Positions 34,501 to 40,600 of a DNA stretch of 64,000 bases are shown piece after piece. Position numbers and translations under genes: made by a program. The stretch is from Mesocentrotus franciscanus (lineage: Eukaryota; Echinodermata; Echinoidea; Camarodonta; Strongylocentrotidae). Numbering within the stretch: the stretch's first letter is position 1; each line of letters begins with the position of its first letter. Location of the stretch: NCBI GenBank assembly GCA_037976565.1, contig CP137674.1, forward strand, positions 7,669,789 to 7,733,788, in the 5' to 3' direction. The notes beneath the pieces were generated by a model. That model saw nothing but the letters and a program-made list of their open reading frames with translations, was not told the DNA's origin and searched no databases.

Positions 34501-37065
34501 GTCACACTTCACCACTCTATTGACCCGCTGAAGTCACAGTTCAAGTAATTTAAATTTGATATTAACCAAAATCAAATTTAAGAATCTGTATTTGAGAATT
34601 ATTCTCAATCATGTCATGTGAATCACTGAAGAATTGTTGGTCCTGGTTTCAGATAATCACATTGTCATGAAGCTATCATGTGTGTGTGTAGCATCTAACC
34701 CAGAGTATTAGAGACTGCAACTTGACTCAATATTGAGCATGAGACATATCTAAAACTGGAGGAAATAGAATGTTACTACCTATAGTATAGTCAGAGGCAA
34801 ATTGTGATATGGTAGAGTATCATGTCTTTTTGATTCAAGTGACTTATTTTGAGCAATTCAATGCAAATGATGGAACGAGTCACTCAATGTCGACAGAAAT
34901 CTGCATAGCTGAAATACCTGCAGGATATTAAACATAAGAGCACAGGAGGGTTTTTTTTCGGCCACTTCCGACAAAATCTAATTTTTGAACTCTTTGTTCC
35001 AGAATTATTTTCATGTCTTATCGAAATCATGGAAGAATTTTTTGGTAATGTTTCAAGGAAATAACAAATCCTGAAAAGAAATAAAGATTTGCCGAGGCAA
35101 CATCAATTTTCATTTAGGATGTCTCAACTGTGTATTTTACTGCCATTTAGGTGTCATCAATTGTCACTAAAGTACCTATTTTTAGTGAAATCAGTTGAGT
35201 TTTGTACAGTGGTGTTTGAAATGATGAGAATTAATAGCACAGCTTTTAAATTTAATACACAGCCAGGATAGTATTGTAATGCAGCTATGTTTGGTCAAAC
35301 AAATATTTTAGACCAAAGTTGCACCACTCCAGCAAAGCATAGAGAGTCAATACTGCGTATGGACCTCTCCTACTCTAGCGCTGTACCATGTGCTAATAGG
35401 CAGCAATTTCACATGGGAATAGTCAATACACTTATAACACACAAATGCACACAATCATGCTGATAAAACTGTAAGCAAGTTTGACAGTCACACTACGTGG
35501 ACTCACGATTTTAATTTTTAAATTATTCTTTCTAACATCGGTGAGTTGAACAAATTGTATTTTACTGCTATTTAGCCTTTAGTAAAGTAGGGTGTCTGAT
35601 CGCGCACCCAATGTTGTGTGCTAAAATCCTTCCCATAGAGATTGCACGCAGCCCTATGCAGTCTATGTGCATTACGCAATCATGCAAAATTGGTCAAAGT
35701 TTTTATTATTAAGTCGAGATTCAAACCTTTATTCTTTGTGATCCTGAAGGTGATGCTCAATAAATGAGGTGTCATATGAAAGAGCAGATTAATTCCAATA
35801 TTTCCAGAGGGGCGTCATCTCGAAATTCTAAAAATATCTTGGTCAAAACAGCTATTTAATCATTGTTTCCTGGCTAACTCCGAAATTTGCCACTTATGAG
35901 ATATGACGCCCCTGGCGATAAGTAGTCCCAGTCGTAAGGAAAATATCCCTACGCTTATTTTTTCGCTAGCCCCAGGGATCACAAACAATTACAGTTTGAA
36001 AATACCCTTCCCACATTTTTCGGATCAGCTAAGTAGGGAGGCGTGAGCTCCGCCGCCGAACCCATGGTGATAGCGTAAAATCTGCACATGAATATGCATC
36101 GGGCAGTCTACAAACCCGGAAGTGGGTGCCCATTGAAGACAATGGATTGCCGATCGCGCATCATTTAAGCAACATGCGACGCTTGCACGCGTATGTGTAT
36201 TGCATATTGCGCAATTCAGCTGTTGTGCTAAATTTAGCAAAACAACATAACTCTGCGTGTACATCTTTTCGTCGATTCTTACAAAAATGGATGAATATTG
36301 TAGGGAATTGAAGGGGCTGTAACTTTTGATAGAAACATCGGTGAGTCTTGAAATTTGAAATGTATTATTCTGAGTGAATAATTTTTTCAATAATCCAACC
36401 AAAATGGTGAAAAACGATCCAAAAGGGAAAATTGAAAAATCGTTCAGACACCCTACGGCTTTAGGTGTCATTAATTGTCACTAAAGTACCGATTTTGAGT
36501 GAAATTAGTTTAGTTTTGTACAGTGGTGTTTGAAATGTTGAGATCAATAAAACAGGTTTTAAATTTAATACACAGCCAGGAGAGCGACGCGATGCAGCTA
36601 TGTCAGTATGAAGTCTAGCCCTAATTAATTTGTGTGAGTTGAACTTGCACTTGCAGCACACATAGCTGCATCGCTATCCTTATAAATTCCTGGCTGTGGC
36701 CTGTGGCTGTGTATTAAATTAAACCTGTTTTATTGATCTCAACATTTCAAACACCACTGTACAAAATTAAACTGATTTCACTCAAAATCGGTACTTTAGT
36801 GACAATTGATGACACCTAAATAGAATCTAGCAGTAAAATACAACTTTTTCAACTCACCGATGTTAGAAAGAATAATTTAATAATGATCTTCTAGTTAGAA
36901 TACGTGACGGTGATGATACCAACACAAATTCCTAAGAGTGGGGCTATCATTGATTTATTCAACGCAATACCATTTTTAAAAGATCATTATTCTGTTCATT
37001 GAATGGACTCATAACATTAAATATTTATTTCTATAATATTTCAATTGCAGAAATTATACTCACAT
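5921..37065 (-). CDS. IFT74: Intraflagellar transport protein 74 (complete gene, 20 exons)
   Basis: Coiled-coil subunit of the IFT-B core complex; in known animals IFT74 pairs with IFT81 and carries tubulin and other cargo along cilia. Twenty exons (listed separately) join in phase to 1,791 nt, 596 codons plus stop, close to the 600-aa human protein. The N-terminus is a basic Arg/Pro/Gly-rich tail (about residues 1-75) with repeated PPSG and PGT motifs. From about residue 85 it is coiled coil, with strongly conserved stretches: [52 protein letters not shown] and [17 protein letters not shown]. The ATG is created by splicing AT (exon 1) to G (exon 2). Introns are full of MITEs, GA arrays and SINEs, and intron 9 carries another gene on the opposite strand. 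Identity rests on recalled family sequence and collinear exon order; no search was run. Confidence 0.96.
6060..6800 (+). repeat. Degenerate tandem repeat, ~240-bp unit, 3 copies
   Basis: AAAACTAGTCATGCTTA-type words recur near 6298, 6543 and (as CTAGCCATGGCATG) 6778, with AAGGAGTGTAACA..GGTCAAGG and a CTTCCA...TGCACATG block in each unit. A further piece of the unit is at 12835-12965. Confidence 0.75.
6956..7087 (-). CDS. IFT74: IFT74 exon 19, residues 514-558
   Basis: Encodes [19 protein letters not shown] and [17 protein letters not shown], nearly identical to human. Donor GTATCC is weak. A frameshifted copy of most of this exon sits about 110 bp upstream in the intron. Confidence 0.97.
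7199..7306 (-). pseudogene. IFT74: Decayed duplicate of IFT74 exon 19
   Basis: Copies the CAG acceptor, GTGTCCAACTTCTCTCAA and the part of exon 19 encoding [20 protein letters not shown], but has a 4-base insertion (ATTA-like) after CTCTCAA that shifts the frame, and it ends before LERKWQ. Not usable as an exon. Confidence 0.85.
7655..7870 (+). mobile_element. tRNA-derived SINE
   Basis: A box TGGTCTAGTGG, B box GGTTAGGGGTTCAATTTC, then TGTCCTTTGGCAAGACATTA and AAGTAAGTGGGTACC shared with the other SINEs of this window. Lies in IFT74 intron 18. Confidence 0.85.
8050..8104 (-). CDS. IFT74: IFT74 exon 18, residues 496-514
   Basis: Encodes [18 protein letters not shown] (human KLHQERMILSTHRNAFKK). 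Acceptor TTCTAG, donor GTAAGC. Confidence 0.94.
8371..8525 (+). repeat. (CTA)n / (CAC TAC)n microsatellite
   Basis: Perfect CTA triplets grade into CACTAC hexamers and back, about 150 bp. Confidence 0.95.
8735..8800 (+). mobile_element. SINE-tail-like fragment
   Basis: (AAT)n followed by TATAGCGCATTTC...GCGCTTTACAT; a similar module is at 60535-60605. Probably the 3' part of a dispersed element. Confidence 0.45.
9176..9339 (-). CDS. IFT74: IFT74 exon 17, residues 441-495
   Basis: Encodes [20 protein letters not shown], then [20 protein letters not shown]. Ends in AAG AAG AAG before a GTCAGT donor. Confidence 0.95.
9670..9975 (+). repeat. GA-rich polypurine array
   Basis: (GA)n with GACAGA and GATATA interruptions, in IFT74 intron 16 (CT in the transcript), 55 bp downstream of exon 16. 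Confidence 0.95.
10030..10150 (-). CDS. IFT74: IFT74 exon 16, residues 401-441
   Basis: Encodes [20 protein letters not shown] and [20 protein letters not shown]. Donor GTACCT; a 300-bp CT tract follows in the intron. Confidence 0.95.
10690..11189. mobile_element. TTAA-flanked MITE, family F
   Basis: Left TTAAATTGAAATCCAACCTTG and right CAAAGGTTGGATTGCCCTTTAA are imperfect inverted repeats. The right TTAA is also the left end of the next element. Confidence 0.75.
11186..11580 (+). mobile_element. TTAA-flanked MITE, family B copy 1
   Basis: Starts TTAAAGGCATCATTTAAC and ends GAGTCACTTTAA. Homologous to 29695-30038 and, reversed, to 31414-31797. Confidence 0.85.
11596..11652 (-). CDS. IFT74: IFT74 exon 15, residues 382-400
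   Basis: Encodes [19 protein letters not shown], aligned with human [20 protein letters not shown]. Acceptor TTCCAG, donor GTAAGT. Confidence 0.93.
12376..12416 (-). CDS. IFT74: IFT74 exon 14, residues 368-381
   Basis: A 41-nt microexon encoding [13 protein letters not shown] (human FIETFEETKNQEL). Acceptor AAACAG, donor GTAAGT. Confidence 0.93.
12500..12520 (+). repeat. A/G homopolymer junction
   Basis: A run of A followed by about ten G. Likely slippage-prone. Confidence 0.7.
12835..12965 (+). repeat. Dispersed piece of the 6060-6800 tandem unit
   Basis: Shares GTTAAGGTCAACTCCCTCTT, AACAATTATCATTGATTCA and TTTCAAGAGTAAAATTCTGA with the intron-19 repeat. Confidence 0.65.
13096..13149 (-). 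CDS. IFT74: IFT74 exon 13, residues 350-368
   Basis: Encodes [17 protein letters not shown], the most recognisable IFT74 signature. Acceptor TTTTAG, donor GTAAGC. Confidence 0.96.
13265..13770. mobile_element. TTAA-flanked MITE, family D
   Basis: TTAAAGGTAATGCAAAGTTT at the left and AAACTTTGTAATACCTTTAA at the right form 20-bp inverted repeats with one mismatch. Confidence 0.85.
14424..14503 (-). CDS. IFT74: IFT74 exon 12, residues 323-350
   Basis: Encodes [17 protein letters not shown] and [10 protein letters not shown], near-identical to the human LDMDLEEHQG. Donor GTAATG is slightly off consensus. Confidence 0.95.
14872..15056 (-). CDS. IFT74: IFT74 exon 11, residues 262-323
   Basis: Longest exon: [20 protein letters not shown], then [20 protein letters not shown] and IGSMERQ, collinear with human. 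Two decayed partial copies of its 5' half lie in intron 10. Confidence 0.97.
15196..15257 (-). pseudogene. IFT74: Decayed duplicate of the 5' half of IFT74 exon 11
   Basis: Reads [20 protein letters not shown] after a TTTTAG acceptor, then loses homology at GTAAAAG, which looks like a weak donor. Using it would change the downstream reading frame unless skipped. Confidence 0.82.
15516..15562 (-). pseudogene. IFT74: Second, more decayed exon 11 fragment
   Basis: CATGTGGCTGTTCATAGAAA on the plus strand matches exon 11 CATGTAGCTGTTCATAGAGA; the complement reads [12 protein letters not shown]. Confidence 0.6.
15658..15850 (+). repeat. GA and GATA microsatellites
   Basis: (GA)n at 15660-15690 and (GATAGA)n at 15777-15835, in IFT74 intron 10. 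Confidence 0.9.
15947..16069 (-). CDS. IFT74: IFT74 exon 10, residues 221-261
   Basis: Encodes [20 protein letters not shown] and [16 protein letters not shown]. Phase 0 at both ends, acceptor TTCAG, donor GTAAGT. Confidence 0.95.
16549..17094 (+). mobile_element. TTAA-flanked MITE, family A copy 1
   Basis: TTAAAGATACTATGTCTC at the left, GGGACATAGCACCTTTAA at the right. In inverted orientation to the copy at 24051-24780. Confidence 0.88.
17095..18980. other. IFT74 intron 9, unassigned
   Basis: AT-rich intron; no supported gene or element. Confidence 0.5.
18981..19741. mobile_element. 760-bp inverted-repeat element built of TTACG words
   Basis: Left end ACCCCCTTCACATACATGGA and right end (complement) ACCCCCTTCACATACACAGA; the match continues TTTTTCTTACGAGTCCTTA. 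Inside, TTACG/TCACG words recur every 10-11 bp: forward in 19000-19290, as CGTAA in 19370-19545, then forward again in 19555-19660. No coding frame and no clear target duplication. Confidence 0.85.
20149..20282 (+). other. Possible 5' leader exon of the nested Ig-like gene
   Basis: Open sequence ending in CATCATCAAG before GTAAAC, 172 bp upstream of the acceptor preceding the Ig-like gene's ATG. Joined, it would not be in frame with that ATG, so it could only be untranslated leader. Weak evidence; transcripts are needed. Confidence 0.25.
20478..21512 (+). CDS. Type I membrane protein with Ig-like features, nested in IFT74 intron 9
   Basis: A single open coding exon of 344 aa, antisense to IFT74. 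A hydrophobic signal-type segment (residues 15-26) is followed by an Ig V-like domain (about 33-131) with a DNQGTY element like the DxGxYxC of Ig folds but without the usual final Cys; C50 and C93 may pair instead. A second Cys-rich module (about 140-220) ends in CCSC and CDCKDC clusters. A Ser/Thr stalk, one TM helix (283-304) and a 40-residue tail with NCKCDKC at 321-327 follow. N-glycosylation sequons lie at N29, N35, N45, N86 and N261. A polypyrimidine tract and CACAG at 20451-20455 suggest a 5' UTR intron. I do not recognise an orthologue; cell-surface recognition is an inference from architecture. Confidence 0.8.
   Translation: MLKSQEVLLKCKTHAFITFITLITLARCNESTILNVSEGEVAQLNFSYPCDSTRVTLQYSYRFPFYSSANPHYLSLPPNHVLKDRNDTSVGNCWLHLTIDPVLRDNQGTYILTAYKNGQMLPDYPRIGIRVKYPPGEASCETSRKYSDGEWVSLQCTAPVGSLAGQIVCYQNGKRQFSLTEPAQGSRTLTQTILARLADPVYCCSCSLEQTTDMCDCKDCKLDPIENRAFNNTIEPCPVASTTKHPMSSQDTKERPEDCDNSSLLTSLSTVTPAQKSSFPAIQVYVPGAIWCLSFIILFVLYICKVRQAKSLSIMRKQLKNCKCDKCNDLKLLNSEEQEQDHQV
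21642..22176. mobile_element. Probable MITE, family E
   Basis: AAAGGGGGAAGTCCACCCTGA and TCAGGATAGACGTCCCCTTTAA are imperfect inverted ends. Lies 130 bp past the nested Ig-like gene. Confidence 0.65.
22555..22744. mobile_element. TA-flanked MITE with CAGTCAA ends
   Basis: TACAGTCAAGCCTGTCTATA at the left, GCAGGTTTGACTGTA at the right, with internal GTGGTCTTTRTAGACAG repeats. TA flanks and CAGT ends fit a Tc1/mariner-type element. Confidence 0.8.
23080..23310 (+). mobile_element. tRNA-derived SINE
   Basis: A box TGGTCTAGTGG, B box GGTTCGAGTTTCGATTCC, then GTCCTTTGGCAAGACATTA, the AAATGGGCACCCGGTAGGAA body and CCGGGGTAATAATA tail. Best preserved copy here. Confidence 0.9.
24051..24780 (-). 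mobile_element. TTAA-flanked MITE, family A copy 2, with internal duplication
   Basis: TTAAAGGTAC...ACTATGTCCCATTTTC at the left, AGGGACATAGTATCTTTAA at the right. About 186 bp (24140-24272 versus 24326-24457) is duplicated in tandem, explaining its extra length. Confidence 0.88.
24781..25860. other. IFT74 intron 9, unassigned
   Basis: AT-rich. At 25600-25740 there is a GC-richer patch with GTGCGCG and GCGCAGCACTATGCG words, origin unknown. Confidence 0.5.
25868..26058. repeat. 190-bp foldback hairpin
   Basis: TTCATTATACGATCTATCCG on the left pairs with its complement at 26003-26025. Outer CAAATGATGCATG also pairs, and the apex GCACTCAG...CGTGC forms an inner stem. Confidence 0.85.
26690..26775 (+). 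repeat. GA / CA microsatellite
   Basis: (GA)n, (CA)n and (GA)n in succession. Confidence 0.9.
26952..27030 (-). CDS. IFT74: IFT74 exon 9, residues 194-220
   Basis: Encodes [20 protein letters not shown] followed by TLVDDM. Donor GTATGT starts the 10.9-kb intron 9 that hosts the nested Ig-like gene. Confidence 0.92.
27479..27540 (-). CDS. IFT74: IFT74 exon 8, residues 174-194
   Basis: Encodes [20 protein letters not shown] (human [20 protein letters not shown]). Donor GTAAGC, phase 2. Confidence 0.95.
27807..27960 (+). repeat. Dispersed repeat, copy 2
   Basis: Second copy of the repeat at 48-200, inside IFT74 intron 7. It shares AACAAAAGCCCTAATTCAAC-type internal sequence. Confidence 0.75.
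28340..28555 (+). repeat. GA-rich polypurine array
   Basis: (GA)n and GAAAGA runs in IFT74 intron 7, close to exon 7. Confidence 0.95.
28600..28659 (-). CDS. IFT74: IFT74 exon 7, residues 154-173
   Basis: Encodes [20 protein letters not shown]. Acceptor TTGTAG, donor GTATGT. A long CT tract (GA on the plus strand) begins about 45 bp inside the downstream intron. Confidence 0.95.
29258..29475 (+). mobile_element. tRNA-derived SINE (Val-like head)
   Basis: A box TTGGCTCAGTCAGTAGAGCG and B box GGGTCGAACCCCGGC; the loop CTCACAA suggests a Val-CAC ancestor. A non-tRNA body and an ATT-repeat tail near 29500 follow, so it is not a working tRNA gene. Confidence 0.85.
29695..30038 (+). mobile_element. 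MITE family B copy 2 (left end truncated)
   Basis: Begins inside the element at GTGTCTGTGATATGGTGTAA and ends CAATCCCTTTAA. In IFT74 intron 6. Confidence 0.82.
30130..30190 (-). CDS. IFT74: IFT74 exon 6, residues 133-153
   Basis: Encodes [20 protein letters not shown] (human AETLAVEIKEFQGQLADYNM). Donor GTAAGT, phase 0. Confidence 0.95.
30683..30830 (-). CDS. IFT74: IFT74 exon 5, residues 84-133
   Basis: Start of the coiled coil: [16 protein letters not shown], then [20 protein letters not shown]. One of the best conserved blocks. Donor GTAAGT after AA, phase 2. Confidence 0.96.
31414..31797 (-). mobile_element. MITE family B copy 3 (reverse)
   Basis: Reverse complement of 11186-11580, complete, with TTAA at 31414 and 31794. 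In IFT74 intron 4, 70 bp from exon 4. Confidence 0.85.
31867..31944 (-). CDS. IFT74: IFT74 exon 4, residues 58-84
   Basis: Encodes [16 protein letters not shown] followed by [11 protein letters not shown], matching the VTQQGLTGMKTG region of the human protein. Donor GTGAGT, phase 1. Confidence 0.93.
32631..32890. mobile_element. Foldback MITE, family C copy 1
   Basis: GGGGGGTGTTTCACAAAGAC at the left and its near complement at the right; TAAGTTGGACTTAACTATGG continues the left arm. In IFT74 intron 3. Confidence 0.88.
32891..33018 (-). mobile_element. tRNA-derived SINE (reverse)
   Basis: Complement carries GTCGTAGTCCAGTGG and GGGTTCGAGCCCTGGCGTGG, joined directly to the family C foldback at 32631-32890. 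Confidence 0.85.
33039..33096 (-). CDS. IFT74: IFT74 exon 3, residues 39-58
   Basis: Encodes [19 protein letters not shown], continuing the basic Gly/Pro tail. Acceptor TTTCAG, donor GTATTT. A tRNA-SINE lies immediately downstream in the intron. Confidence 0.93.
33858..33969 (-). CDS. IFT74: IFT74 exon 2, residues 1-38
   Basis: Encodes [26 protein letters not shown] and the MPPGTG motif shared with vertebrate IFT74. Acceptor ATAAG before GAATCG; donor GTAAGG, phase 0. Confidence 0.93.
34126..34524. repeat. 400-bp near-perfect foldback element
   Basis: Two arms of about 190 bp around a short CATAATGTTATG centre. The stem includes ATAGAAACTCAGTGTTATAT and GGTCATATCTCAGCCAATAC; the outer ends share TGACGTCA and ACTCTAT. 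In IFT74 intron 1. Confidence 0.92.
35090..35290 (+). repeat. Half-copy of the 35519-36882 foldback arm
   Basis: GTGTCATCAATTGTCACTAA ... TTTAATACACAGCCAGGATA, matching both arms of the next element but without its own partner arm. Confidence 0.8.
35519..36882. repeat. Foldback element interrupted by another element
   Basis: Arms: 35519-35574 plus 36460-36585, against 36680-36882. The end AAATTATTCTTTCTAACATC pairs with its complement at 36862-36882. Removing 35575-36459 restores a continuous left arm. Confidence 0.85.
35575..36459. mobile_element. Nested 885-bp element inside the foldback
   Basis: Ends GCC..GTAGGGTGTCTGA and TCAGACACCCTACGGC, flanked by TTTA on both sides (35571-35574 and 36460-36463). 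The uninterrupted opposite arm shows the empty site. No transposase frame. Confidence 0.82.
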
Positions 37066-37250
37066 AGATGTGACAACAATTTGCACCTTGCAAATGTTAC
37101 ATTTAATCGTGTCGCGTCGGCGGTCGCTATGCGATTTCGAGGATCTAGGACGAGAAATATGTGCGCATTGAATGATGGGAAGACCCAATTATCGTTCGTC
37201 GGTCGGCCCTCTACGTCCAGGCGGCCGGCGAGCTAGCTATACGCTAGCCG
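37064..37250 (-). CDS. IFT74: IFT74 exon 1 (5' UTR plus first two bases of the start codon)
   Basis: The exon ends at 37064 with ...CTAT before a GTGAGT donor. Exon 2 needs two preceding bases, and AT plus its first G gives ATG followed directly by the conserved [10 protein letters not shown]. The upstream limit (about 37250) is a guess; stops in the leader fit an untranslated exon. Confidence 0.6.
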
Positions 37251-37377
37251 CGAATTCATTGGTCAGAAGTTTTTTTATTCCCGGCTGTACGCTAGAGTAT
37301 AGAGACGGTACCTTCAACAATTTTCTTTAAACATTTTGAATTTGACAAAAATATTGACTTGTGAAAATAAATCAAAT
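37070..37377. promoter_or_regulatory. Divergent IFT74 / PHF24-like promoter region
   Basis: About 310 bp separate the IFT74 5' exon (minus) from the PHF24-like ATG (plus). The middle (37110-37240) is locally GC- and CpG-rich (GTCGCGTCGGCGGTCG, GGCGGCCGGCGAGC) in otherwise AT-rich DNA. No convincing TATA box. A bidirectional promoter is inferred from the geometry. Confidence 0.55.
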
Positions 37378-37610
37378 ATGGGCAACGCAGTGATGAAACA
37401 TAGAAAGCAAAGAATGCAAAAGAAAGCACAGCAGGCAGGTAGGATCGGTAGGATCGCAAATGTTTTCATATCTGCCGGAAAAAAGGGAACTGCACCAATC
37501 ACAGCGGCGGCGACGGGTGGGGGACCACAGTCTCAGTTCGGCACTCTGCAAGTTGACACAAGTAATGCCACGAGTTCATCGTGGATGAGATCTTTTCAAA
37601 AGGTTTACAG
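37378..37610 (+). CDS. PHF24: PHF24-like exon 1, residues 1-78
   Basis: ATG at 37378 (context CAAATATGGG). MGNAVMKHRK fits N-myristoylation beside a basic patch. Ends SSWMRSFQKVY before GTAAGC. Confidence 0.9.
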
Positions 37611-40600
37611 GTAAGCATATGGTAAGGTAGACAGAAATAACCGTCTGGTATGGGTCATTCTTTAATAAAACTGACATTTGTTGACATTCCCCATACACAG
37701 ACGGTAACCAATACGGCTCGCAACGGGGGGAGAGATTGAGCCGATTGTGCAGCACTTGTTACCCCGAAACTTTCTCCCACGATTTTCCTTATTTAGATCT
37801 AATTTTCTGATTTATAAATCAGATACAAAAATACTATGTATTTTTTTCTCCTATGTACAGTTCTCAAAGTTTTATTACCTATTTCAAATGCGAAATTTAC
37901 GGACTTACGTATATGAGTTATCCATTTTTATCTCAGAACCAAGGAAACGGTACGTTCATGCATTCGAACTGGTAATCTATGACATGACCCGCCCGATATA
38001 TTTCCGGGTCAACCGACCAAAACAAGCCCAATGGCCAATCAGAGCACGTGTTTGATATTGGGCTTATGAATATTCAAACATCACCGGCTCAAGCCGGGCT
38101 GACTCATACGTAGCTATTGGACGTTCGAAAAGAAAAAATGAATATTCATCAACTCAAACCAAGATGGCTGACAACAAATCATGTTGACTACAAGACTTTC
38201 TCGGATTAATCATTAATTTAGGATCTAAATGAGCAAGCTATCGTAAGTCAAAGTATATATTTCCGGGTCATTTCTTATGGCTATTTAGATTCAGTGTAAT
38301 ATTGCAGCCAAAGTGGATATATGAAGACGTAAAGAGTGAAAAACTCGTTGCATATCTCATTCATCGCGGTCCGGCCGAACCGAACCATTCGTTCCGCACA
38401 CTACTGCATACGCAGTACTTCAGTCTATGTATAGAGGCGGTCAGAGGAGCCAGATGCAATCTCAGCGTAACAACCGTCGATATCAGAGACTGAAGCTTTC
38501 GGTCTAATGGTAAGGTTGTCCTTATAGTCTACCGATGACTGTCAAACTAGAACTGTATTGTTCCCATTCCCCTAAATAATCCTTTAGGCTTTACTAAACC
38601 GGGCTTTAGCCTTTAGACCCTAGTAGGCCTAGATCTAGGCCTACTGTCTTATTTAGTCTAAGTCAGGGAGTTACTACTACTAGACTACTCTAGTCTAAGC
38701 AAGTAGATCTAGACTAGACAGTAGACCGAAAGCTTCAGTCTCTGATATCGACGGTTGTTTCGCTGAGATTGCATCTGGCTCCTCTGACCGCCTCTATACA
38801 TAGGTCTATGTCAACAATGTCAAATGTCAGTTTTATTAAAGAATGACCCATACCATTACCAGACGGTTATTTCCGTCTAGCTAGACAGTAGACTAAACTT
38901 AGACCCTACTAACTAATACTAGACCCCTCAGGCTCTAATAATAGTAATACTATTATTAGTATTATAGAGTCTAGTCTACTAATAATACTTACTAAAATAC
39001 TAAGTAGGGTCTACTTGAGTACTTCAGTACTTGTCTACCACCAGTAGGCCTAACGGCATGGTACGTCTAACATTACAAACTTACTTAGGCCTAGTAATAG
39101 TATTAAAAAATTTTCTATTAAAACAATTGTTACACCATGATGTAGTCTAGTTAGATTAGACAGTTAGAGGTCTAGTTGAATGAACTTTGAAATGAATGAA
39201 TGTCTGACTGTGTTAATAGTAATACTAGCTTCAAACTGGTAGTGGTAATGTTACTGTGAGTTAGTCTTGAATTTTGAAAGTTGGATGGGTTGCCAGATCA
39301 CTCGCTGTCGGTCATTTATTTAAGAGTAGTCTAAGACTAAGAGTAATCGATGTTAGATCGAGACCTCTAAATCTAATGCTCTATGCCCGTTTCAACTCAC
39401 TGACCTCCTTATTTGATGGGAAAGGTTTTTGATATAACAAACAATGTATTTTATGTAACCCCCACACCAGATGTCAATAGAATTAGAAGAGTTTTCTGCT
39501 CGGAAATGTATTCTTCTTTGTATATTAGGCCTATATGTACATGATGTACTGACTAGCCTACTGTATATAGGGTCTAGATCTATATCTGTGGGGAGGGAGG
39601 GTCATAAAACTCAGATGAAATAATGCAGTTACAAGTGTAACTATAACTTTTCTCCCCAAATCCTAGGCATTCTGATGAGTCGGAGGAGACACCAACCACA
39701 TCTTACAACAAAGAGCGTTCAGTGAGACAGGCCGAACGTCAGAAACTGGCTCGGGAAGAGGCCCGATACGGCAGTGCACCAGCTAACCTAGACTATGAAT
39801 CCATGCTAGAAGTAAGACTAGAATCTAGACAATTTGGCTATATCCAAATAAACTGAAGGCCAAATAAGTTAATTTCAGCATTCAGTTAATATTATTTGTT
39901 TGTTTGATTGTTTGTGTGTTTGTGCATTTCATTTTTTTTCCCTCAAATATACCATCCTCAGTTACATGTTTAGTTTCTGGTATTAAGAAGAATGTTGACT
40001 TGCCCCTTCGCTTCACAGTCTGAACTCGACATGAACTGTGGGATTTGCAACATGGTGAAGAATGACGTCATCCACGAGTGCAGGATATGTGGGAGGTGCT
40101 CTCATCAGACCTGCCTTGAATCCAGCGGCTACTGCAATGACCTGAACTTTGCCACTGCCTTGAAGAACTCGGAAGAGGAGGTGGGATGGAGCTGCTCAGA
40201 TTGTGTAAGTTTACTTTATCAAGTTCATGTTACATGTAGTTATAGTTCATTCATTTTGTATTGTCATTTGTAATCGATGACGTACTCTGAGAGGCATTGA
40301 ACCACTTGATTGGCCCACCAGAGCTCCTAGTAAGAGTCTGATGTGTTGGCACAATGAACGATTCTGTAATATGTCTTGTGAGGTTATTGTTTACAATTTA
40401 ACTTATATATATATATATATATATATATATACAACCAGAAAGAATGAAATAAAAACAAAGTAAGTATATCATTTATTGTCCATATAGGAAATTCTTCTTC
40501 CACTGCTTAGTACAACAACAATGACGGAATACAGAATTATTAATGATTTAGGTTTTCTACTTGTATAAGTCACTACTTCAAATGACTTCATACAGGGTCA

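Noticed and set aside
36025..36471. 148-codon minus-strand open frame
   Set aside because: Lies inside the nested transposable element; no transposase-like or other motif recognised.
37123..37136. RFX X-box (GTCGCTATGCGATT) in the IFT74 promoter
   Set aside because: Only the left half fits the X-box pattern; the right half departs at several positions.
38424..38881. Retrocopied spliced transcript in the inverted arm
   Set aside because: The 740-bp difference does not begin with GT or end at a matching junction, and no coding frame spans it.
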